Source: Muribaculaceae bacterium (GTDB lineage: Bacteria; Bacteroidota; Bacteroidia; Bacteroidales; Muribaculaceae). From it: a DNA stretch of 64,000 nt. The stretch spans positions 95,189 to 159,188 of the forward strand of contig JAGAYZ010000025.1 of the NCBI GenBank assembly GCA_017940245.1, written 5' to 3'. The translations under genes and the position numbers were made by a program. A model generated the notes under the pieces. It made no database searches. It saw only the letters and a list, made by a program, of their open reading frames with translations, and had not been told where the DNA came from. Below are positions 25,569 to 34,162 of the stretch, piece by piece (the first letter of the stretch is position 1; every line of letters begins with the position of its first letter).

Positions 25569-26723
25569 CTAATCCTCCACGCGCTGCCCCATCGAGAACA
25601 CGGCCTGCAGACGCAGATCATCGTTCATGATCATCATGTCGGCATCCTTGCCGCGCTGCAGCGAGCCCTTGCGATCGTAGATGCCCATGATGCGCGCCGG
25701 CGTCTCACTGGCCATGCGCACGGCATCGCGGAGCGGTATATCGGCCAGGTTCACGGCAGTGCGAATCAAGCGGTCCATCGTGGCAATGCTGCCAGCCAGG
25801 GCAGAACGGTCAGAGAGTTTGCACACCCCGTCTTCCAGTATCACACGAGGGTCGAATGCCTTGTCGCTGTCGCTGTCGGTCAGCGCCAGCGCATCGGTCA
25901 CCAGAGCTGTGCGCTCCACTCCCTTCATGCGATGAATGAGACGCAAAATGGTGGGCGGCACATGAATGCCATCGGTTATCATTTCCACCGACATATTCTC
26001 CATCAAATACACACTTTCCACCGTGCCGGCATGCTTGTACTCGCGCACATTGTGGAAGCCGGGCATGCCGTTGTAGAAATGCGTGGCAAGCGTGTAACCG
26101 GCCTCGCAGGCGGCCTTCACCTCGGGATACTCGGCAGCTGTGTGCGCGATGGCTGCCACGATGCCTTTACTGGTGATGTAGCGACCCATTTCCACAGCTC
26201 CCGGCAATTCAGGAGCCACGTCCCAACGCCGCACACAGTCATAGTCTTCCACAATGTGAGTGTATTCGGCCGGATCGGGGGTGCGGATAATTTCAGGCAT
26301 CTGCGCACCGGCCTTGCGCGGGTTCAGGTATGGCCCTTCCAGGTGCAGCCCCATAATGGTGGTGCCCGGCTGCTTCATCAACTCCTGGCACGTGGCGCAT
26401 GCCGCATCCATCATGGGCAGTGTGGCCGACGACAACGTGGGGTAAATTGCTGTGGTGCCATGCCGCAAATGGGTATGGGCCGCAATGCGGAATGCCTCGG
26501 CCGTACCCTCCATAAAGTCGCTGCCGCCACCGCCATGGCAGTGCAGTTCAATACCTCCCGGCAGCACGTGCGACCCGCGAGCGTCTATGGCCTTGTCGGC
26601 TTGCTCCACGACGTGGCTGCTGCGGCTTACTTCCACAATGCGCCCATCTTCAAATAATACCGAGCCGCCATTAATCCAGCCCTCGGGCGTGAGAATATGA
26701 CCGTTATAGATTTGCGTTAACAT
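25569..26723 (-). CDS. nagA: N-acetylglucosamine-6-phosphate deacetylase
   Basis: 384 aa from the ATG at 26723; upstream in-frame codons are noncoding leader. Amidohydrolase-fold signs are the metal-binding HCHGGGGSDF, then LHLEGPYLNPRKAGAQ, AHTAAEYPEV, THFYNGMPGFHNVRE and the catalytic aspartate in VTDALALT. It converts GlcNAc-6-phosphate to glucosamine-6-phosphate in the cytosol, recycling cell-wall or host-glycan amino sugars. It is transcribed singly from a promoter with TATCTTTG at 26765-26758. No nagB is adjacent. Confidence 0.93.
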   Translation of the reverse strand: MLTQIYNGHILTPEGWINGGSVLFEDGRIVEVSRSSHVVEQADKAIDARGSHVLPGGIELHCHGGGGSDFMEGTAEAFRIAAHTHLRHGTTAIYPTLSSATLPMMDAACATCQELMKQPGTTIMGLHLEGPYLNPRKAGAQMPEIIRTPDPAEYTHIVEDYDCVRRWDVAPELPGAVEMGRYITSKGIVAAIAHTAAEYPEVKAACEAGYTLATHFYNGMPGFHNVREYKHAGTVESVYLMENMSVEMITDGIHVPPTILRLIHRMKGVERTALVTDALALTDSDSDKAFDPRVILEDGVCKLSDRSALAGSIATMDRLIRTAVNLADIPLRDAVRMASETPARIMGIYDRKGSLQRGKDADMMIMNDDLRLQAVFSMGQRVED

Positions 26724-26757
26724 GACGATTGAGTGTGATGTCTTTGATTTCCATTTA

Positions 26758-26765
26758 CAAAGATA
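26758..26765 (-). promoter_or_regulatory. -7 box of nagA
   Basis: TATCTTTG on the minus strand, 35 nt upstream of the nagA ATG. The matching -33 region is weak (TGTG). Confidence 0.5.
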
Positions 26766-26879
26766 ACGGTATTTTCCATAATTTGCACACATTATAAACA
26801 ATATTTTCGTATTATTTACACATTTTTAAGTTGTTTCTCCTAACATGCACTGAATAGACGCAAATTTCAAGCAAATCGG

Positions 26880-26909
26880 TTTGGCTCTCACAAAAATTGA
26901 CTACATTTG
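26880..26909 (+). promoter_or_regulatory. Promoter of the Lnb/DUF4105 gene
   Basis: TTTG (26880-26883), 18 nt, TACATTTG (26902-26909), about 50 nt before the ATG at 26959. Confidence 0.6.
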
Positions 26910-26958
26910 CACCGCTAAAACAATAGCGGTGCCGTCGCACCATTAAAACCGATGAATC

Positions 26959-28164
26959 ATGCGAAATTGCAATTATCTCTTGAATAGAGCCGCCTTCTTC
27001 CTGCTGGCCGTAATCTGGGCACTGAACTGCCAGGCGCAGACCGACAGCATCGCGGCCGACGACAGCATCGGCGTGAGCCTGGTTACGTTTTACCCCGGCG
27101 ACGAGTCGTTTTCCATTTACGGTCACACCGAGATACGCGTGCAGCAGGGCAAGCAGGACCTTTATTATAATTATGGTGTATTTGACTTCAACTCACCCGG
27201 TTTTGTCTACCGCTTCGTCACAGGTGAAGCTCTTTATTACTGCATGCCCATTCCAGAGCAATATGCGCGACTGGGCATGGAAGGGCGGCGCATGGTGGAA
27301 CAGCGGCTCAACCTCACGCAGGCTCAGGCCAAGCGTGTACGCGACTTCCTGGTTATCAACTCCCTGCCCGCCAACAACACTTACCGATACCGGTATCTCA
27401 CCGACAACTGCTCCACTCGCCCACGCGACATCATTGAGATGGCCGTGCAAGAAAGCACGCTCAATTATGGCAAGGCTCCAGGTGCCCCCACTTATCGCGA
27501 AATGATGTCGCACTACGGCAAAAACTATGCCTGGCAGCAATTCGGCATCGACATCGTGCTGGGCAGCGAGCTCGACCGTCCGCTCTCCTACCGCGAACAG
27601 ATGTTCGTGCCCATGGTGCTCATGCAAGCCGTGCAGCAGGCCACTATAGAGCGCGACGGACGCACCGAGCCCCTAGTGAGCCGCAGCGAAGTGATGGTCG
27701 ATGCCAGCGAACAAGGGTTGGTTTTGCCACCCACACCATGGTGGTGTTCACCACTTACCGTGGGACTCGCGGTACTGATGCTGGCACTAGTGGTGAGCCT
27801 GCGCGATGTGCGTCGCAAGCGCGTTACTCGCTGGCTGGATTCTTCATTCTTCTTGGTGCTCGCTCTGGTTGGGTGCATCATCACGTTTCTGGTGACCTGC
27901 TCACAACACGAGGCTCTGTGGCCCAACTACAATGTGCTGTGGTTGCATCCGCTGGCCTTGATTCCCGCCGTGTGTGTGTGGATTCCCCGCGCACGTCCAT
28001 TGCTCACCGGCTACCACTGGGCCAATGCAGCCGTCATGGCGCTCACGCTGGCCGCGTGGCCACTCATTCCGCAAGAGGCCAACGTTGCCTTCTTCCCCTT
28101 GATGGCCACCAGCCTGCTCCGCTCCGTTTCTTTCCTGCTTATCAGCGCACGCCAATCCGCATAA
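26959..28164 (+). CDS. Lnb N-terminal periplasmic domain (DUF4105) membrane protein
   Basis: 401 aa. A signal sequence (ending NCQAQ) leads into a DUF4105/Lnb domain. The putative catalytic pair is visible: H56 in YGHTEIRV and C151 in TDNCSTRPRD, with LYYNYGVFDF and FVTGEALYYCMP between them. The C-terminal third has several transmembrane helices (TVGLAVLMLALVVSL, FFLVLALVGCIITFLVTC, LHPLALIPAVCVWI and others). Proteins with this N-terminal domain in Bacteroidetes and Firmicutes have been tied to lipoprotein N-terminal modification (Lnb, lipoprotein intramolecular transacylase). Whether this one does that reaction is inference. It is a single-gene unit ending at the hairpin 28183-28222. Confidence 0.8.
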   Translation: MRNCNYLLNRAAFFLLAVIWALNCQAQTDSIAADDSIGVSLVTFYPGDESFSIYGHTEIRVQQGKQDLYYNYGVFDFNSPGFVYRFVTGEALYYCMPIPEQYARLGMEGRRMVEQRLNLTQAQAKRVRDFLVINSLPANNTYRYRYLTDNCSTRPRDIIEMAVQESTLNYGKAPGAPTYREMMSHYGKNYAWQQFGIDIVLGSELDRPLSYREQMFVPMVLMQAVQQATIERDGRTEPLVSRSEVMVDASEQGLVLPPTPWWCSPLTVGLAVLMLALVVSLRDVRRKRVTRWLDSSFFLVLALVGCIITFLVTCSQHEALWPNYNVLWLHPLALIPAVCVWIPRARPLLTGYHWANAAVMALTLAAWPLIPQEANVAFFPLMATSLLRSVSFLLISARQSA

Positions 28165-28182
28165 ACGCGCCTACCTATAACG

Positions 28183-28222
28183 CACTCGGTGCCTACCCAT
28201 GTAGACGGGCAGGCACCGAGTG
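28183..28222. terminator. Convergent-gene hairpin terminator
   Basis: CACTCGGTGCCT (28183-28194) pairs perfectly with AGGCACCGAGTG (28211-28222). No long T tract follows. It lies between the convergent Lnb-type gene and adk. Confidence 0.65.
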
Positions 28223-28251
28223 TGTATAACCAGCGTTGATTATCGCTATAA

Positions 28252-28827
28252 TCAGAGGCTGTCGATAGCACGACAGATGTCGGCGAAAATTTCGTCTATT
28301 TTACCCGTGCCCTTGATGGCATGGTACAGCCCTTTTTCTTTATAAAAGGCCTGCAGGGGCGAAGTCTGGTTGTGATACACGGCCAGACGGTTTTTCACCG
28401 TTTCCATGTTGTCGTCGCTGCGTCCAGTCTGCTGACCGCGCAAGATGATGCGGTCGATGAGTTCCTGCTCGGGCACCTCCAGACCGATGACGGCACTCAC
28501 ACTGGTGCCACGCTCCTGCAGCATGGTCTCCAAAGCCTCGGCCTGGGCGATAGTGCGGGGAAATCCATCGAAAATCACACCGCTGGCAGCGGCTTCTTTG
28601 TTGGAATCAAGTACATCGGCCAAGATGCCTATCATCAAGTCGTCGGGGATGAGTTGACCCTTGTCGATATAGGCTTTAGCCGTTGCTCCCAGCTCGGTGC
28701 CGCGCTTGATGTTGTCGCGCAACACGTCGCCGGTGGAAATGTGAAACAAGCCATAGGTCTTGATCAGGTTGTCGCTCTGGGTGCCTTTTCCCGAACCGGG
28801 GGCACCAAAAATTACGATATTCAGCAT
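28252..28827 (-). CDS. adk: Adenylate kinase
   Basis: 191 aa from the ATG at 28827; a longer in-frame ORF upstream overlaps hpt and lacks homology. The P-loop GAPGSGKGTQ is at residues 8-17, followed by the NMP-binding HISTGDVLRDNIKRGT and the FDGFPRT motif. The LID (GRSDDNMETVKNRL) lacks the zinc cysteines, giving the short-LID form. It interconverts 2 ADP with ATP and AMP. It lies 25 nt downstream of hpt, in one operon for purine metabolism. Confidence 0.96.
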   Translation of the reverse strand: MLNIVIFGAPGSGKGTQSDNLIKTYGLFHISTGDVLRDNIKRGTELGATAKAYIDKGQLIPDDLMIGILADVLDSNKEAAASGVIFDGFPRTIAQAEALETMLQERGTSVSAVIGLEVPEQELIDRIILRGQQTGRSDDNMETVKNRLAVYHNQTSPLQAFYKEKGLYHAIKGTGKIDEIFADICRAIDSL

Positions 28828-28852
28828 AGTGTTATATGTTTTTAATGAGTCG

Positions 28853-29398
28853 TTATTTCTCTTGTTTGAGCACATAAATGTCCGATAGGTTACGGGCCAG
28901 CCCATCAAGGTCCAGTCCATAACCCAAGATGAACTTGCTGGGAATGTTGAAGCCCACGTATTCGGGGGCACCGCCCTGCTTGAGCGAGTCGGGCTTGAAC
29001 AACAGTGAAGCCATCTTCACACTTTTGGGATTGTGCTCGGCCAGCATTTTGCGCATCTGCACCGCCGTCACGCCAGTGTCCACAATGTCTTCTACAATGA
29101 TAATCTCGCGGCCGGCAATGTCTTCGGTCAAACCCATGATTTGCTTCACTTGGCCGGTAGATGATGTGCCTTCGTAAGACTTGAAACGGATAAATGTGAT
29201 TTCGGCTTCGGGAATATCGCAGGCGCGAAACAGGTCGGCGGCAAAGATGAAGGCTCCGTTGAGCACGCACACAAACAGCGGGTTGCGTGTCTGACAGTCG
29301 CGCTTGATTTCAGCGGCCACACGCTCCACTTGTTGCCGTATCTCATCGCGTGTGATGTAGGGCTCAAAAGTCATGCCCTTGTAAACTAAATCTTTCAT
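28853..29398 (-). CDS. hpt: Hypoxanthine phosphoribosyltransferase
   Basis: 181 aa from the ATG at 29398. The PRPP-binding motif EDIVDTGVT is present (VEDIVDTGVTAVQMRKML), with the PP loop LNGAFIFAADL and the flexible loop region SYEGTSSTGQV. It salvages hypoxanthine (and probably guanine) with PRPP. First gene of the hpt-adk operon, driven by the promoter at 29447-29478. Confidence 0.94.
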   Translation of the reverse strand: MKDLVYKGMTFEPYITRDEIRQQVERVAAEIKRDCQTRNPLFVCVLNGAFIFAADLFRACDIPEAEITFIRFKSYEGTSSTGQVKQIMGLTEDIAGREIIIVEDIVDTGVTAVQMRKMLAEHNPKSVKMASLLFKPDSLKQGGAPEYVGFNIPSKFILGYGLDLDGLARNLSDIYVLKQEK

Positions 29399-29446
29399 GA
29401 AAAGGTGATGTAAATGCACGGCCCGCCACACGAGCCATAATGCGTG

Positions 29447-29478
29447 CAAAATTAACAAACATTCTCGGCACGTGCAAA
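29447..29478 (-). promoter_or_regulatory. Promoter of hpt-adk
   Basis: On the minus strand: TTTG (29478-29475), 20 nt, TAATTTTG (29454-29447), about 49 nt upstream of the hpt ATG. Confidence 0.7.
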
Positions 29479-29548
29479 TTTAGCCTGCGCTAATAGTTTT
29501 TTTCAACAGATTTTTTCTGTAGCATTAGGAGAAGTGTCGAAAAAGATA

Positions 29549-29556
29549 TAATTTTG
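29549..29556 (+). promoter_or_regulatory. -7 box of nnr
   Basis: TAATTTTG, 67 nt before the nnr ATG at 29623. The -33 region is weak. Confidence 0.5.
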
Positions 29557-29622
29557 TAGGTTGAAAATTAATGTAAATCATTCAATCATCCGACTTATTG
29601 TCTATATAGCACTCAATTAATA

Positions 29623-31143
29623 ATGAAAATATTCACCACCGAGGGAATCAGGCACATCTGCAGCAAAGCCATCGAGCGTGAAGGCATGTCGATGCTCGAC
29701 CTGATGGAGCGAGCCGCCGAAAGCGTGACCTATGAATTGATGTCGCGCTGGCGCATCTCGCAACGATTCGTATTTTTTGCCGGACCCGGCGACAATGGCG
29801 GCGATGCCCTGGCCGTGGCCCGTCTGATGCGTCAGCAGGGATATTATCCCGAGGTGTATCTGTTCAACATCAAGTCGTCGCAGATGTCGCCATGCTGCGC
29901 CACCAATCGCGACCGTCTGCAAGAACTCGACGGCGTGGAATTTGTGGAAGTGACAGGCACATTCACTCCACCCGAGCTGGGTCCCGATGATGTGGTCATC
30001 GACGGTCTGTTCGGTTCGGGGCTTACGAGTCCGCTCAAGGGCGGCTACACGTCGCTGGTGCAGTACATCAACAATAGCGAAGCCTATGTCGTCTCGCTCG
30101 ACATACCGTCGGGTCTGTTCGGCGAGTGGAACATGGGCACCGACAGCCGCAACATTATCCGCGCCGACCTCACACTCACCTACCAGTTTAACCGGCTGGC
30201 CTTCTTTTTTGCCGAGAACGCGCAGTATCTGGGTCAGGTGAAAGTGCTTGACATGGAACTCACTCTGGAAGGAGTGGGCAACACACCCACCGATTTCTAT
30301 CTCATCGAGGGCAACGACGTGCAACAGGTGCTCAAGCGCCCCGACAAATTCTGCAACAAATATGACAATGGCGCCGTGCTCATGGTGGCCGGCAGCTATG
30401 GCATGATGGGAGCCGCCGTGCTAGCCGCTCGCGGAGCCATGCGCTCGGGCGCGGGCATCGTCACGGTGCACACCCCCCTGTGCGGTTATGAAATCCTGCA
30501 GTCGTCTATCCCCGAAGTCATCGTTGAGCCCGACAGCGACCGCCTTATCACCAAGTCTATCCCAATGAACCACCAGTACAGCGTGGTGGCACTAGGCCCA
30601 GGCATGGGCACCAACCCCGAGACTGTCGATGCCATCGACCAGTTTATCAAGACATTCCGCCGTCCCTGCCTGCTCGATGCCGACGCGCTCAACTGCATCG
30701 CCATGCGGCAGCAACTCATCCGCCTCATCCCGCACGGCTCGGTGCTCACACCGCATGCCAGCGAATTTGATCGCCTCTTCGGCGTGCATCAGTCCGACGA
30801 GGAGCGTCTCAAGAAAGCCATCGACGTATCGAAACTCTACGAAATCACCATCGTGCTCAAGGGACACTACACCATGACGGTGCGGCCCGACGGCAAGGTG
30901 TATATCAACAGCAGCGGCAACGCCGGCATGGCCACCGCGGGCAGCGGTGACGTGCTCACCGGTGTAATCGCATCGCTCATCGCACAGGGCAACGCGCCCG
31001 ACTGGAGTGTGGTTGCCGGTGTGTATCTGCATGGCGTGGCGGGCGACATCGCTGCACGCGAGCATGGCACATGGGGCGTGATGGCTAGCGACATTGCCGA
31101 CAACATGGGGCGCGCCATCCTATCTGTGACGACTGGAAAATAG
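29623..31143 (+). CDS. nnr: Bifunctional NAD(P)H-hydrate epimerase / ADP-dependent dehydratase
   Basis: 506 aa, cytosolic. The N-terminal YjeF_N domain (residues 1-215) contains MDLMERAA and the GPGDNGGDALAVARL loop plus DGLFGSGL. The C-terminal ribokinase-like dehydratase domain (about 230-506) contains VAGSYGMMGAAVLAARGAMRSGAG, ALGPGMG, LDADALN, LTPHASEFDRLFG and the catalytic NAGMATAGSGDVLTGVI. The protein repairs hydrated NADH/NADPH. The fused two-domain length is the normal bacterial form. It is a single-gene unit ending at the hairpin 31215-31261. Confidence 0.95.
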   Translation: MKIFTTEGIRHICSKAIEREGMSMLDLMERAAESVTYELMSRWRISQRFVFFAGPGDNGGDALAVARLMRQQGYYPEVYLFNIKSSQMSPCCATNRDRLQELDGVEFVEVTGTFTPPELGPDDVVIDGLFGSGLTSPLKGGYTSLVQYINNSEAYVVSLDIPSGLFGEWNMGTDSRNIIRADLTLTYQFNRLAFFFAENAQYLGQVKVLDMELTLEGVGNTPTDFYLIEGNDVQQVLKRPDKFCNKYDNGAVLMVAGSYGMMGAAVLAARGAMRSGAGIVTVHTPLCGYEILQSSIPEVIVEPDSDRLITKSIPMNHQYSVVALGPGMGTNPETVDAIDQFIKTFRRPCLLDADALNCIAMRQQLIRLIPHGSVLTPHASEFDRLFGVHQSDEERLKKAIDVSKLYEITIVLKGHYTMTVRPDGKVYINSSGNAGMATAGSGDVLTGVIASLIAQGNAPDWSVVAGVYLHGVAGDIAAREHGTWGVMASDIADNMGRAILSVTTGK

Positions 31144-31214
31144 CGTTATAGAAATAAGAATAATGTTAAATTTTGTCATTTTTTGAGTTTTATTATTTCA
31201 ATTTTTAAGAATCA

Positions 31215-31261
31215 CAATGGCCGCCAACTGCCTATCAATAGGGAGCCGACGGCCATTTTTG
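31215..31261 (+). terminator. Terminator of nnr
   Basis: AATGGCCG (31216-31223) pairs with CGGCCATT (31250-31257), followed by TTTTTG. Confidence 0.75.
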
Positions 31262-31308
31262 TGGCGAAACGGAACACTTTTGGCAAATGTTTAGAAGTGT
31301 TTTCAATG

Positions 31309-31340
31309 CTTGGCCACAAATTGCAAAATGACTAATTTTG
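31309..31340 (+). promoter_or_regulatory. Promoter of the NlpC/P60 gene
   Basis: CTTG (31309-31312), 20 nt, TAATTTTG (31333-31340). The leader to the ATG at 31438 is about 90 nt. Confidence 0.55.
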
Positions 31341-31437
31341 CATCGTTAACAGCGACAAAGAGGTTAACTTATCACTATTTTTTCTTCGCAAAACGACACA
31401 TTTGCACACATCCTCTTGCCGCATTAAATCATAATTT

Positions 31438-31995
31438 ATGACTTTAAACAACCACATCAAAAGTTCAATTGCATTATTTATTATAAGTGTAGCATTTTCT
31501 GCATTCTCGTTCCAAGCCGCCGGTCAAGAACTCACAGCCCGCAAGCATGGCACCATCCGTGAGCAGGTAGAACAATCGGCTCTCAACCAGAAACAGCAGA
31601 GCCGCGTTCAAGAAATTCTCGATTACGCATTCAAGTTTAAAGGTGTACCCTATCGCCACGGAGCCTCATCGCCCCGCGGATTCGACTGCTCGGGCTTCAC
31701 CAGTTATGTGTTCAAGCGCTTTGGCATCAGTCTGGACCGCCGCTCGGGTGCACAGATTCACGACGGACGCCGCATCTCGCGCAGCGAGCTGCAACCCGGC
31801 GACCTGGTATTCTTCAACGGTCGCGCCGTGAACAGCCGCATCGGGCACGTGGGCATCGTCACCGAGGTCGACAAGAACAAATCGGGCGGTTTCAAGTTCA
31901 TCCATGCCGCCGTGCGCTCGGGCATCACCGAGAGCCACTCCAGCGAGTCTTACTACAGCAAGCGTTACATGGGAGCCTGCCGCGTTGTGGAATAA
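31438..31995 (+). CDS. NlpC/P60 (C40) family cell-wall endopeptidase
   Basis: 185 aa. A signal-anchor-like N-terminus (SSIALFIISVAFSAFSFQAAGQ) precedes a C40 domain: catalytic C84 in PRGFDCSGFTSYV, H137 in IGHVGIVTEV and third polar residue H156 in KFIHAAV. These enzymes cut peptide stems of peptidoglycan in the periplasm. The domain fills the protein; no SH3 or LysM module is present. It is transcribed alone and shares a bidirectional terminator with the convergent gene at 32082. Confidence 0.92.
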   Translation: MTLNNHIKSSIALFIISVAFSAFSFQAAGQELTARKHGTIREQVEQSALNQKQQSRVQEILDYAFKFKGVPYRHGASSPRGFDCSGFTSYVFKRFGISLDRRSGAQIHDGRRISRSELQPGDLVFFNGRAVNSRIGHVGIVTEVDKNKSGGFKFIHAAVRSGITESHSSESYYSKRYMGACRVVE

Positions 31996-32019
31996 CTCCC
32001 ATCCCATATACACAACCAC

Positions 32020-32061
32020 AAAAAAGCCATCACAGGGTCACACCCCCGCGATGGCTTTTTT
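32020..32061. terminator. Bidirectional terminator
   Basis: AAAAAAGCCATC (32020-32031) pairs with GATGGCTTTTTT (32050-32061) between convergent genes. Confidence 0.85.
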
Positions 32062-32081
32062 CATTCTATCTGTAATGGATC

Positions 32082-34040
32082 TCAAAAGCACTGCCCCCTT
32101 GACGACATCGTACCATCGGTGTAGCGAGTGACCACGATGTTCACTCCATTGTGCGGTCGAGTGCTGGGCACTCCCATCACGCTGTAGTAAGTGACACTGG
32201 TCACCGTCTTCGCCACCTGCCGGTCGGCAATGGCTGTGATGACCGACTCTGAGTTGAGTTGCATGGGCATCACCACATAACGTGAACTCACACCGCTATC
32301 CACCTTGGGACGAGCCGTCTCACGGCGTGGTCCATTGCTGGCCGGGCTGAAACCACTGGCGATGCTGTAACGCTCCCAGTCGCCATAGGGATAGTAATTG
32401 ATGAAATTATCTCCCAGTTGCAACGCAGTGATGTTGCCGGTTTTGGTGTCATCGCCACCACGTGTGATCACTATGCCATCGGGGCGAGTGGTGCCCAGCG
32501 ACAGGTAATACCAGTTGCTAGCCGTGGTGCCATCGGTGGCCTTGCGCATGGCGGTAAGGCGCTTTCCCGGCCAGGCATCCAGCAGGGGCTGATCGTCCTT
32601 GTAAGCATAGAGGTAGGTCTGGCCATCTTCCAGCAGCGCATTGCCATTGTTGCTGTCTATCACATGCAGCCACACATTATAGGTCTGGCTGGCGGCGGGC
32701 ACCTTGTTCACGATGGCAGGGAAGGTATAAACAGTCTGATCTTCGGCAGAGCCCGCCTCCAGATAGGTCTTGTCCCAAGCAAAGCCTCCACTCAGATTCA
32801 TACTATTGGCCCGTCCCTCCTGGGCCGGCACATAGAAAGCATCGGTAGTGGCATCATAGTTGGCCCACTGCACCATGCAGTATTCCTGTGGCTTGGGCTG
32901 AACAAAGAAAACATCCTCACTACCCACATAACTGTCGCTGAAACTGGGCACAATATAATAATTGGGCGCATAGTCCTGCACCTCCCCCATTGTGGGAGCT
33001 TGCGAGAGGGCGATGGTGGGGTTCAGCTTATCGGTAAATGTGCCCTTAATCGTTCCACCCTTGATGATGTGTCCGGCCATGCCACTGCTCAGGTACTGCT
33101 CACCAGTGAGCACCACCCAGTTACTCTGGTCATATTCACGAGTGAAGGTGCCCGACGACATCATGTAATCGTAGGCTCCAGCGGTGTTCACATCGGGCGA
33201 CTCATATTTTCCCATGTCCTTTGCCAGCAGCACCGCCCCCACGGGAGTTTTATTGCCGGAATTGTCGTAGGAATACTGGGTTAATAATCCCACAGCCAGC
33301 AGGTCGTCGGCCACGGTCACCTCGTCACCCTCCTCATTGTCGCGCACGATATCCACTAGGTCGGTATCTGTGCAAACAAAATCAGACCTCACATAGTAAT
33401 CCAGCACATAAGACGGTGCTCCTCCAGAATTAGTATAACACATAAAAGCGCCCCACGCTGAATTCTCAATTACAATCGATTTTTCTGAAATATCCAGTCT
33501 AAAAGAAAGGGCCGTACTTCCTCCATATTTATAGTTCGTTTTGGGATATGCAGCAGTACTTGTCACATAACTAGGTTTGACCCAGTATGTAGAGCTATTT
33601 TTATCATAAGCAGCACTATTGATAAACGCGTAATGCAATGTTGCGTTACCAGTTCCTATAGAACTACTAACGTATGAATAGTAATAAGAATTCAGAGAAA
33701 ATGCACAAGCGTCGCCATTCCATTCAAAATTATGAGTGCCTGTGTTATCAAAAGTCAGATTACACACACTTGTTTTTGAATGCTTGTAAAAATTCTGAAT
33801 TTCCAACTTACCATAACTGCCCGAAGAGTTTCGATATGTGGGATCCCATTTTACGACAACATCTTGAGTATTTACTAATACTTGTTCTGCATCAGGATCT
33901 GTTGCATAGTAATCATACCTGGTCATGTTCCACGTAAATGCTTCGGGCAACTGACTGGGGTCGGTATAAGTCTGTACATCCACTGCCCAGGCTGCAGTGG
34001 GGAGCAGTGCCAGAAGCAACGTATAAATAATCTTTTTCAT
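32082..34040 (-). CDS. Secreted protein of unrecognised family with T9SS-like tail (paralog of the 34163 gene)
   Basis: 652 aa. A signal peptide (MKKIIYTLLLALLPTAAWA) precedes an N-terminal domain (about 20-225) homologous to the neighbouring protein at 34163: QTYTDPSQLPEAFTWNMTRYDYY, YGKLEIQNFY, AWGAFM, PSYVLDYY. The middle is rich in beta strands. Residues about 475-580 (YNVWLHVIDSNNGN...YLYAYKDDQPLLDAWPGKR) recall starch-binding modules of the CBM26 type. The C-terminus (VTYYSVMGVPSTRPHNGVNIVV, TRYTDGTM) is T9SS-type but its last residues (SSRGQCF) replace the usual basic TTKVVVK ending, perhaps by a frameshift. The coding stretch at about 33370-33950 is visibly AT-richer than the rest, suggesting a mosaic gene. 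Function unknown; glycan binding is a guess. Confidence 0.65.
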   Translation of the reverse strand: MKKIIYTLLLALLPTAAWAVDVQTYTDPSQLPEAFTWNMTRYDYYATDPDAEQVLVNTQDVVVKWDPTYRNSSGSYGKLEIQNFYKHSKTSVCNLTFDNTGTHNFEWNGDACAFSLNSYYYSYVSSSIGTGNATLHYAFINSAAYDKNSSTYWVKPSYVTSTAAYPKTNYKYGGSTALSFRLDISEKSIVIENSAWGAFMCYTNSGGAPSYVLDYYVRSDFVCTDTDLVDIVRDNEEGDEVTVADDLLAVGLLTQYSYDNSGNKTPVGAVLLAKDMGKYESPDVNTAGAYDYMMSSGTFTREYDQSNWVVLTGEQYLSSGMAGHIIKGGTIKGTFTDKLNPTIALSQAPTMGEVQDYAPNYYIVPSFSDSYVGSEDVFFVQPKPQEYCMVQWANYDATTDAFYVPAQEGRANSMNLSGGFAWDKTYLEAGSAEDQTVYTFPAIVNKVPAASQTYNVWLHVIDSNNGNALLEDGQTYLYAYKDDQPLLDAWPGKRLTAMRKATDGTTASNWYYLSLGTTRPDGIVITRGGDDTKTGNITALQLGDNFINYYPYGDWERYSIASGFSPASNGPRRETARPKVDSGVSSRYVVMPMQLNSESVITAIADRQVAKTVTSVTYYSVMGVPSTRPHNGVNIVVTRYTDGTMSSRGQCF

Positions 34041-34162
34041 AGCTCAAATTACAAATTGTGCCTCACAATGAAAGTGTGCCAAAATTCAGGAATTTATGAG
34101 ATTTTAGTCCCTTTAGGCCCAACAAATTTTGACACACCCACTATTTACTAAAATGCCGTGAT

